From the NCBI RefSeq assembly GCF_001522545.3, contig NC_031774.1, positions 25,553,824-25,617,823 of the forward strand: a stretch of DNA of 64,000 bases, read 5' to 3'. Below are positions 46,304-58,300 of the stretch, piece by piece. The translations under genes and the position numbers were made by a program. Each line of letters opens with the position of its first letter. The first letter of the stretch is position 1. The notes beneath the pieces are model-generated. The model saw nothing but the letters and a program-made list of their open reading frames with translations. It was not told where the DNA came from and did not search any database. This DNA is from Parus major (lineage: Eukaryota; Chordata; Aves; Passeriformes; Paridae).

Positions 46304-49300
46304 CTGTCAAGAGAAAAAAAGGAATGTGTTCGTATAGTCCCACAGAAATACCATACTTGATAGATCAATAATAACTTGGAGAGATCATATGTGCAATTAA
46401 TACGAAGATAAGTGCAGTGCTATGGTCTCTGAGAAATGTACTTCTGAACAAAGCCTATTGGAGTAAAACAAATGTCATTAAATGTCATTTCTATTGCAAT
46501 CAGCACCATCTACTGGCCAACGCATGGCACATCATTTTGTGTGGTCACCGCTGCTCAAGGCTTACCAGGCAGGTTCTTTGGTACAACAGAAACTAAAAGG
46601 AATAGAAATATATAGGACAAGAGGAAGCAGAATATTAGTTGGCTTAGAAACCATCTTAAAAGCAGTCTCCATCTCAAATACTAGTCCTGAAGAGTACTTC
46701 ATATATTATTGCTTTGTTATGCCAGCATATTCTACCATCATTCAATGGCCTAGATAGAGGGCACAGTGATCCTCCCCAGAACCATACGATACTGTGATTC
46801 TCACCTAGACTTGACTGTCATAAAAACACACATAATTTGAAATATATGCTTTGTTCTATAAACAAAAGTAAAAAAATTTAAAAAAGTAAACTTATGGAAA
46901 TTACTAGAGGAGATTAGTTTCCATTCCTCTAATTGAGGAACACATTTTTTCTATGCCCTGAATTGCACAAAGACACAAACAAAATTATGCACAAGACTAC
47001 TCCAGTTTTTGCAAACAGTTTGAATCATCCCATTTTGCAATCTATTCACTAGTATGAACAAGCAAACAAAGTGGGGGTTCTATTGGGTAGAGGAAAAAAC
47101 ACCCAGGGAATGAGAATGGAAATATTCCTTGAGTCAGTAAGGTTAGCTGGGTACTGCTGACTTACCAGGTGCTACATATTTTTGAAAAGTGTCATTCACT
47201 AATGGAAAATAAAGCAGCAGAGGAGCTCCTGGAGTGTCTGCACCATCGAACATGTAGCACTCTTTCAGGTTCTTCTCATCATCCATCAGTCCAATGCAGG
47301 GAAATGGAATTTCCTGCTCTGCAAAGTATCTGCAAGCCTGCTCCAGGGGCTGGTCGACAGCAGCAGCACAAGGAACACAAAAGATAGCAAAGATCAGACT
47401 GCTGCCAAAGCCCAGCAGTTCATCCAAAGTTGCACGGAACAGACTGAGAGCCAGACACCCAGAAATAATGTGGACACTTGCAGCCCCAAGGACTGCTTTT
47501 CAGTCGCCTGAGGAGCCATTTGGAAATAGTCTTCCAGGAAAACACCTAATATTAAGATGGCAAAAAGAGTTTAAACCTGTACTAAGGCACATCTCTAAAA
47601 TGAGACTATGATGTAGAAACAGAACAGATTAATTCAAATCATGTTATAGACCATTAATTAAAGGAGAACTAAGTCAGGAAAAATGTGGATCTAAACAAAA
47701 CTACATTTGCAGTCTAAGACAGTAGGATTCCCAGTCCCATTATCTGTTTATATAGCAGGATAACCTGTGATTTGACCTCAGTAAACTTTAGAAAGGTTTT
47801 AAGATCAATTTACTGATATCTATAACTTTGAATTTAAGAAATAACATGAGATTTTCAAATAATATATTTTAGACCTCAAAATATAGCACTAAAAGAATTT
47901 ATCAGAAAGTCCATTTGTGATGACCAGCTTTGTTAAATTATCTAACAAAAAAAGTATCACCTCATTTTGAATTAAGTATTTCCAAAAGATTTCAGAATAC
48001 AAGAAAGAAGTATATTTGAGGCTATTGTAATTTCCACTGCGGTACCAAGACAAGTATTTTTCATGTGTAATTGCATGATTGAATTGTCTTCCACTCAAAA
48101 AACTGACAGAACCTTAACCACTGAACTTTGTATTTTTTGGGGTGTCTCTCAGGGGCATGTTTACAATTACAAGTTCTATATTTTGAAGTCTAAAACTGTT
48201 TATTATGTGGTAAATACTGCTTTCAAAATGTATATAACCATTTAAACCAAATTAGATTTCTGCTGGAGCAGTAAATGCATTTGATACCTTGCTTCAAGTC
48301 CACTATTTAGAGAGAAAATATGTATTTATTAGAAGAGATAAAAATAAAGATTAAGAAACCCATTACTCACTAGGCTGTCCTTGCTAGAAAATCAACATTA
48401 AAAAAAATAGTCTTACAAAACAAATAAGCAAAACACAGATTAAATTCAGCACTTGAATCACAAAAGTTTCCCAACTTCATTTGTGCTATTAAATATTATA
48501 TATAAGACTATAATAGACATGGCAACTAGACTTTGTTAACTTCACTTTGCCTGTCTGTATTTCACTGGTGAAGAACTTAAGGGTATTTCAAAAGTAGCTT
48601 GAGAAAAATACTCATATTTTCCTCCCTAGAAATTTCCATTCTTCTTCTAAGGTTCAGAAAACAGCGTGTTTACTAAATTCCACTATGTTCCATGTCTCAC
48701 AGACACCTGTTTGAAAGTAGTGGAAAGCAAAGCAAAAGCTGATGTGAAACAAGATCAGTTTTGAGACTTCTCACCAATGTCTGTGATCCACCTGTGTAGT
48801 TTAAGTGTATGATGACATCCACTTTCCGCTCTGGCCTCATAAGGGGTGGGTAACTGGTTTCAAAGAAGAAAGCTGCATCCACAAGTTCCAGGTGTTCCGA
48901 GTTGCCTCTCAGGTCGTTGGGAGAGGTGTCCAGCAATGTGTCTAAAGAGTGGAAGATTCAGAGCTATTAGCAAACTGCAGAAAGATATCTGTCAAGTTAG
49001 AACGCAAAAGGAAGGCGAGCTTCCCTCCCATCCAGGATTTTTCCTTTGCTTTAGGGTGGGTAGATTCAGCAATCCTAAAGCTCCTTCAGCCACTCCACTC
49101 ACATTTTGTTTGTTATGTTTTTAAACCCATGGACTGCACCAATACCCATACAGATGATGCCTTATGTGCAGAGCCCCACCCTAGCAATTTTTATTCCTGT
49201 GAGGACCTTGAGTACCCAACAACTAAATAATTGAACATTTGTGTTACTGAAAGTGAAAGGTGTGAGGAGTTTCTTCATTCTCTCTCCTCTCAGTGAGCAC

Positions 49301-52300
49301 TAACAGGTATCCACAAAACCCACTCTGTTCTCTTCAGGACATGCAAATGTGCCTCACTAATTCCCAGCCCCTGTGCCTGCTCCAATGAGACGTGTAGGCA
49401 GGAGAGCCATCCACACCTTTCCATTTTGTGAAATGTTCATGCTGGATGTACTCGTTGTGCATCTGGAAGCCCCTAAGGAAGTTGTGGTACTTGGAGACAG
49501 CAGGACGATCCGTCAGGATGTCCCGGAGCGTGGTGGAGAGGCCGCTTGTAGGAGTGAAAACACATGTGGCCATCTCGTACGGCTTCTCAGGCAGGTCTGG
49601 TTGTTCCTCTGGAGATACACAGATAAATGTCATTAAATGGAATTATAACTATAATTAAGAAGAAGCAAGACACAAAGAGGTGAAAGGGTCAATGGGTCAT
49701 CTGTAATTGTGTGTTCACGGCTCAGCATTGCATTTTTTTCCCTATGATCTGCTGTGAGTTCCAGTTAATTTTGTGACAAAAGTATAAACTTACTTGTGTT
49801 TTCTAAACTCTGGTTGGTTACACATGACTAAAAGAACATTTTCTCACAAAACAGTATGATTTTGGTACACACTAAGTAATTCACTTTCCCAAGCAAACAA
49901 CAAACAGGGGAATTAATTTTATTAATACATTTTAAAAGATTACTGCTTTTAGATTCCATATAGGTTAAATATTAAATTCAAAGTTTATTTTGAAAAGCAT
50001 AGGAAAATTTTAGCATTTTACTTTTAAACTAAATATTTTTACTTTTAAAAAGCTAGATTGTTCTATTTGGTTCAGTTGTGGACACCTGAATTCAACAAAA
50101 TTTGCAAATTATTTCTATAAACTCAAACATAAGGCTTTGGAGTTTTTTTATGAAAACATAGTCCACAAAAATGTGACCCAAGTTTGTTCACTGGCTTTGC
50201 TTGAATTTTGTTATGAAGATGCTCCTAATTATTTCCAAGGAATGGTCTTTCAGTATGGAGCTGCTTCTCAGCTGGTGTAAGAGCTCCACCACTTTTACCT
50301 TGTCTGACAGCTACTAAGTTTTCAGTTTAGTCAGATTTGAGGGAGGGATGTTCTGTGCAGGGAAAGGAGATATTGGAACAGAAACAATCAAGCTTCTCCC
50401 TGGCTAGAAAATACATGACATGAGGCTTTGACAGAAGTATTTATTTCCCAGCCTTTTAAAGACAACACTTTGGGGATCACCTTTTGTACCCATCCCTATC
50501 TCCTTTACATCAAGGCCTATCTGATTTTGCCTTTCCTTCTTGTCACAGTCTCCCTATTTAAGCAAAGCACTGGCTATTCAGTAAAATCAAATAACTTAAT
50601 TTTTCTGGTATGTCCCATACCCAGAGACTGAGAGAAACAGGATGACAGAAAAGCTGAAAAAATGGGAAGAGTGAGTGCAGTTACCCTATCAGAGGGGTCT
50701 GGAGGAAGGTGTTTTGGTTTACCTATTTCAGTCACTTTGTCTTGTGTCCACCTGTGCCAGAAATCTTCTGAATTGTCAGCTGCATGCCAGGCATCCAAGA
50801 GATTTTTGGAGAAGATACTACTCCACATTCCTAGAAAGTGGGAGAGGCATAATAAGCAATGCAGACGTAAACACAAGTTCTTTTAAAACTGCCTTCTGCT
50901 CCTTTCCTCGTCTTCTCTAACTTTTTCTTATTTGTATCCAATTTTTGCATAAGTTTAGATATCTGTTTCAATAGTAGACTCCAAAGGCAAACTTATTTAA
51001 GCAAGCTTATTTCAGAAAACATTTTCAAGTCTTTTCCTTCTCACCATGTTTTACCTGGAACTTTTTTTTAAAAATTTTATATTCAGTTTTCATGTTCCTA
51101 TTTTCATTTTCTTTTTCCTTTGAAAAATAAATATTCTCAGCCAGCTCCTTCTCTGATTCTTCTCTTTCTCACACCACTGATTTATTTTCAGCTTTTCATT
51201 TGGCTTCCAGAGAGTATCACAAATTTCCAACTTTGAAAATCTTTTGCAAGCTACAGGAAATGATGCCGCCTCAAAAGCACTCAGAAACGTACATGACAAC
51301 TTCTTTGCCATATTAATTTTTATCTTAGACCACATAATAAAACCAGCTTTGCTGGCAAGGGCAGTTAAATGAATCTCAGGAAACAGAATCATAGAATATC
51401 CTGAGTTGAAAGAGATCTACAAGGATCATCAAGCCCAGCTCCTGGCCGTGCCCAGCACAACCCCAAGAATCACACCCCATTCCTGAGAATTTTGTCCAAA
51501 CTCTTCTTAAGCTCAGGCAGGCTTGGTGCTGTGACTATTTCCCTGGGAAGTCTGTCAGCTAACTGACCCAGTACCTCTGCTGCCTCATGCTAACAACAGG
51601 TTTCTGGGGGAGAATTCCTTGATCATTTTTTCTATTAAAATCTTGTCACTCCCCAGGTTGTTGAGTTACCTTGCATGAAGCAGATTCGTGACTCGGGGAG
51701 CTTCTTCATCAAGCGACCCATGAAGAACTCGCTGCCAAAATCCTCCGCACGAATGAAGGCACCGTATTTCAGAAAGCCCACTTCGTATGGCGTGAACTCC
51801 ACCCATTCTGCCAACACATGCACCAAAGTTAGCTCCACTATAGAAAATAGTCCAGTTGCCAGGCTTGGAATAAGGCTCTCAGACACTAGCTCTCACAAGA
51901 AAACTGGCTTAGCTACATGTCCTGAGCAAACCCTGCCAACAGCCACTGCTGAACCAGCTATTCACACTGTCCCTAGGTTTGGAAAAGAACTGTCTCAGGG
52001 TTGGGAAAAAAAATTAAATTCTTTTTATCTAGTGATTACACAGTTTTCTCATGCAAGGTGGACTAGAACTTCTATTGACTTCTATTGCCTTTAGCCAGAT
52101 ATGAAAATCAGAGTAATAGAATCGTTTGGATTGGAAGGGACTTTAAAGATCATATAGTTTCAACTCCCCTCATGGATCAGAACATATATTAAACAAACTT
52201 AAAGCTCTAGTGAATCACTTTCTTGAAGAATCCATGTAATTTCTGAGACTTTGTTAGAGAATTATGTTCTGTTATTAGTCTGAAGTTAATACCTTAAAAT

Positions 52301-55300
52301 ACACAATCACATGTGAAGAGCTCTTAAAAAATACTGAACTCTTCATGTGTACCATGTGCCAACCCAGTTACTCTTTACATTTCTGCTTCCCTGGGCTTGG
52401 AGTGAGAATTTAAAACAATTCATCATTATTTACTGTATCCCCACAGTCTATCTCCCTGGGTGAAAATATAACTCTTTTTCACAATTGAACCATTACCTCT
52501 GAAATCTTTGGTGGCAACTTTGTCCTTGACATTAAGGGCAAGGTAGATGGGCAGTGGGTTCTGACCTTGGTTCACTGCCTGACGTTGATCAGAAAGTCTG
52601 TGGTGGCTTTTCTGGATTTGAAAAAAAACCCCAAATAGTTAGCTTATAGTCAGTTCCTAAAAAACATCAGCTTATAAAGATTAAGACATCTTTTTTCTGA
52701 ATTTGCTTCTAAATTTACTTCCATGTGTTTGAATAACAGAGGATGAGAAAGCAAGAACAATTTCTCTTAAGACAACCAGCCATGTTCAGCTTTCGGTATA
52801 CAATAACAGCATTGAATCACTTCACTTTCTGTTCTAGCTTTGTATGGTTAAATGTAAGTTAGAATATATGGCATATCCAGGTAATCCAACTGTTATCATA
52901 TCCTTCATCTGTTAATGATAAGAGTTCTTCAAGGCTGCATGTTAATGACTCTTCTAATCGAGATTTCTTTTTTTAAATACTATACTGAAAGTTAGCATCC
53001 ACAGAGGAAAAGTCCTTGAGCTGTCCAATACTAACAAATTATACAGGTAATGGAGGTTTTGAGTATACTTCGGCCAAATTAAATTCTAGCAAATTTTGCC
53101 ATGTAGCACTGAGGCTGAAAATACTGTGTGAAATATGATATGAAATAAGAGTATTTAATTTTATCTCTTTCATCTAGACAAAAAGTAAACCATGTTTAGA
53201 GAATTTTGAAATAAAATAGCTTTTTTTCCAGCTATCGTCAGCCTGGAGAAAGTGTGGAAAGTTTTTGTTGCGTAATTACAATAAAATTAGAAATAATGAA
53301 GATCCTGAGAAATCAAATTCAAAGGCGCTGAAAGGCACCCATTGTAGCTAATATATCTCAGCAGCTCTGGGTCTATATACTTATGACTAAGTCACAAACT
53401 GCAGTACATCTGCCGTATATTCAAGTTAAGAGGGCAGCTTGTGCAAATATTGCGGCAGTGGAGAGATAAAAGCATAAGGCTATAAAAAAACACCTAAGAA
53501 CCTTGAAAATTTTTTGCACAGCTGTAGTGTTAATAAACATTCTGCTTACTTTAGAGCTAACATGAGCATTTCTGCTACATTCAATCCCACTTCAGGCTCC
53601 AGGATAGACATACACTGTGTCTCCAAGTTATTTATATAAATAAGTGATGTTCTGCCTATACACCAAGTACAGTCTTACTGACCAGGTGTCTCTTCCTAGG
53701 GCTCTAGTTTCTTTCAATGATTGTAAATATTCAGTCAACAGCTTCATGAGAAGAAAGGTGTATAGACATTACCCCGTCATTTAACATGGCTTCAATCATG
53801 AGCCCCCACAGATCAATAAAAGATGTTTTATGTCCTGCTTGGGTCCTTTGGCTCAGCTCTCTGTAATAATTCCTGAGACTTTTCAAGCAAAAAGCCCCCA
53901 TCTTGCACTTGGCTGCTTGCTTCCGTGCTTCAACAATTACTTCCCCAAGATCCTTACGTGACCAGTCAGCATCTTCATATAGCTTTGTCATTGTCCTGCA
54001 GACAGGAAACATGATGGAATGCAGGGAGAAATTAACAAGGTGCTTTTGAAACTCAAATAATAAACTTTGTAGAGTTTTGGGTGCATATCATTTTATCTTT
54101 TAGTTATTCTCCTCTTTGAGCTTTGAGTAGAAATACAAGTCTAAAGGCAATCAGTCAAAAATCACTTAATCTGAGATTAAGATGCAACACAAGCAGCTAC
54201 ACCAGCTGTAAATGTTGTTTCTGTCAAACAGTAAATAATAATAAAGGATCATTTTTCATAAGATTAATGATGTTTACACTTCCAATAAAGTCTCCTCTTT
54301 TGGTTAGGGATAGGCCACAATAATTCTTTCATTCTTGGCACTCATAGCCCAAAGATGGAAGCAATAACCCAATTGATCACATTTACCCTTTCTGAAACCA
54401 AGACAGAACACAGGCTTTTCTTAACACAGTAAGATCCAAACAACAGTATCAAACTGACTCCTCACCATGTTGTGCCAGATGAACCACTGATGTATGAAAC
54501 ACAATCCAGAACACGCAACTTTTGGAGACCCAAAATGCTGCCATACATGGCAGTGAGTGCTCTTATGCCACACCCTGCTGTGGTCACAGCCACTATAGGC
54601 ACCTGTATGACACCAAAAAAAATAATTAAAAAAAGAATAAATAAATAAAAGAGAAGCATAGGTGAAAGAGTGGCATTAAGGCACAAATAATGTCAAAAGA
54701 TTACAGAAATACAAAAGCAGCATCCAGACACTAGTAAAAGAAAACATATAAATTAAGAAATAAAGCAACATTTCTCTATACTGTACATCCATGTGGAATA
54801 TGCTAGGTCTTATTGCCTTAAAGAAGATTTTAAAGAAATGCAGACCAAACTTTTGGTTTGGATGCCTTCAAATAATTCACTTGTAAGCTGAGTCGAAACA
54901 GATTTTGCTCATCAAAACAGACAGTTGAACTCTCCAGCTGAGACCACACTGGTGACAATGTGCCCTGGAGGATAAGCTGGTGTTAACGATCCTCACTGCT
55001 TATCCAGGTGGAGTAAAAAAAAAATCATCCCTCATTTCCAGGCTTGAGGGAAAGGAGAGAGAAAAATCCCCCAAAAGTGCCCTTAACTGGTTTACCTCAT
55101 GCTCTTGCAGATCTTCCTCCAGATGAAGAACATCCTTTAGCGCAGCAGCAACTACCTTCTTTCGGTTTTGCAGGAAATTCTGTTCATCTGTGCAGAGGTC
55201 AAAGCCCAGGCGGGTGTCAAGGTTTCTTGGTCTGAAACACAGACCCTGGGTCCTGAGAACAGAGCAGAGGTATTGTATTGTTAGTCACTGTGGGCAACTC

Positions 55301-58300
55301 CAGCTGTGCTTGTGTGTGTTTACAGATCAGTTTGTGGACAGTGTAAGGTAATACACGAGGAGCAACAACACCACAGACAGACCTCTGCTAATTGCTGTAG
55401 CTGTAAGGTAATACACGAGGAGCAACAACACCACAGACAGACCTCTGCTAATTGCTGTAGCTGAAAATGAGAATGCAAATAGGAAGGCAGAGCAAATCGT
55501 GACACACTGTCCACTATGTATCTACTACAGACTTCTGGTTTTATTTGCTCATATAATTATTTTTTCAAGTTTCAGTAGTGCTGCCATACATCCTGTAACT
55601 AGATAACCACTGTCAACAGGCACTGCAGCTGTGAAATTAGAGAAATACCTATCATGCCTTGAAGTTATTTTGTTTGTATAATTCAGAACTGTGATTTCTT
55701 TGCAGAGCTGCTCTCTCCATCTGTGGGCATAACAGTGCACAAAAATCAAGACCTATTTCTGAGATGCACTAGCAGCTTGGAAATTTGGAGGACAGGGGAC
55801 CCATGATTTAATTTGCCATCTATTAAAAAGGAGAACCTCACAAATAAAAGCCTACAACCCGATAATGAACTCACATATCTGCTCCCATCTGAACCTGCAT
55901 CGACCCCTCCTGATTTCAAGTGAGCTTTGTATAGGAGCAGATGCCCTCCAGTTACAGAATCAGGTCTTGCTGGAGACTCACTTACCATTCATTTGCCTTT
56001 GTGTACAAGTCAATTGTCCTGTCCTGAAAATCACAATACAAACAATGTAAGCATGCTCAGGTAGTTACTCCAGTGCCTTCCTCCCCCACTCCATCCAAGG
56101 CCTGAGTTTCACTATTTTGAATTCAGCAATGTGGCCGGAGAATCTGGCCAGCAATGGTCTGGACTGTGAGAGACCTTCACAAGTTCCAGCACAGTCTGGG
56201 TTGTGTAAAAGTAAGCCATTCACCCTAGCTAGGTGGGCTTAGAGCCCCTCAGCTCCTCATATTTTAACATTCATTATTTGTTGGGAAGGTTGTTGAAAGC
56301 TGGGCATCTGAATCATACACATATGTATGATCTCTATTTTATCTTCTACTTCAGGCACTCCCTTGTCAGGCCTAATTGTCATATCCATTACTGTTATTGT
56401 GTGTACTATGTTGATGAATGTACATATTAGACATGTCCTGAACAAGTTAGTTTAAACTCAGAACAGGGTTTCACAGAGCATGCCTGGATCCATGTGCAGA
56501 ACAAAAGAAAAAGTATTGCACACTTGTAGAGTGACTGTCATTCACACCTACACCATAGCATGCTTCATGTCTGATGGGAGCTGAATCACCGAGCTCTAAG
56601 ACTGATCATCCACCAAACTGAATGCATGTTGGGCTGTTTTCTGTTCAGAAAGACTGGTTCTCACCTCTCCTATTGCTATTTTCTCTTGTATAGGAAGCGA
56701 GTTCAGAGGTAGAGTCACAGATTCATTCATATCCCTTTCATTTTGACTTGATATAGACTGGAAAAAAAGGGTAAGACAAAAAATAAACAAGTTACCTATT
56801 AAAAAAAAAAATAAAGGAGAAAAAAAGTTTAAAGCTGTCTCACATACATGCATTAACCAATTGCCAGCATACCCAGATCTACACACACACATACTCAGCT
56901 CTTAGAGGTCCCCAGAGAAAGAGCTACATGTTAGTGGTGCTCACGTACCCTGCTGAGCCGTCTGCGCCGCGGCAGAGCCACGGTGAGCGATGACTGGTTG
57001 TACTTGATGTAGTGGAACCTGGCCGGGGACGTCGGGCACAGGCAGGAGCTCAGCGTGTGCGTCTGCGTTCCTTCATACGACCCATCCACAGTTAATGCAA
57101 ACTTCCTCTCTGAAGCAAAGGTAGGTCAAACTTAAGCACCACTGCACTTACATGGACGTGATAGGAGAGACTACAGCTCTGTTTTAGATAATGATTCATA
57201 GCCAATAATAGTTTGCCTATTCTTTCTTCTGAAAGTCTGAAATGTGCAAAATGTCTTTTTATTACACCAGAATAATGTTTGAGTATTACACACTGTCTTA
57301 TTGCTGAGATACTTCGAAAATTTTGGATTTTTGGGAGAAACACAGTTTTTTTGTATCAGACCACAGTTCTCTTTGGTATCAGTTAAATCTCAGTCCCTCT
57401 ATCATGCTTCTCTTTCCTTCAACCTGTAATATTTCTTTTGAAATATTTCTAGCACTTGCAAAATAATGTCTGGTGTTTTTTTCCTTTCATGCAAAAAGCA
57501 TCAGATATGTCTGCTGAAGGAATTAAAAACAGTCTTTATGAAGAAAGATATCAACCCACAAGGTTCAAGGTGAAATATATTCTGAAAAGCTACACATTCC
57601 AAACTACATAGTCAGCCTTCAAAAGAATTACCTCACTTAAGCATTTTCAGTCACATCTAGCAAACTTTTTCACTGAGGTCAACTGGATAATCCAGATGCT
57701 TAAGCAGTGTGCTGGATTGGGGTCATCATGAGATGTTAGAACAAGATATTTTAAAAATTGCATAGGAGGCACACAATTCCACAAGTATGGGCTTGACATG
57801 GCAGTGACACACTGCTTTAAGTGTGCAGCAAATATCTTTCTTAATATATTGTGTCTTGTGTTTCACCCAGTGGCATGTCTTATATTTTTATACCTAAAGA
57901 AATTCTATAAAGTTAGATAGTAAATGAGGCCCTGTTCTCATTCTGCCCATTATTTTGTCCCAGAATCCAGAAACAACAGGAGTTAGCTTCAGTTTAGGAC
58001 CCAAAAAACCTCAATTCCTTTCACAACTGCTTTGGAAAATTGTAAGTATCTGGTAAGACATCACTGCAGAGGAAAATATTTTGTGGGGATATTAGACCAC
58101 GTGCTCATCTCACCACATTCAGGAATAATCTGTATATTTTTGATCAACTACAACCATCTCCACAGGCCACTGGCATCAGTGATATTTTGTCTTGCATCCT
58201 AAATAATTTTAAAACCAGCATGCTCAAGTGTAAAACACTGACTGCTTCTGCCATTAAGTGGCAACCTGATCTGCTTTATAAGACAGTGAAAGGCTCACCC

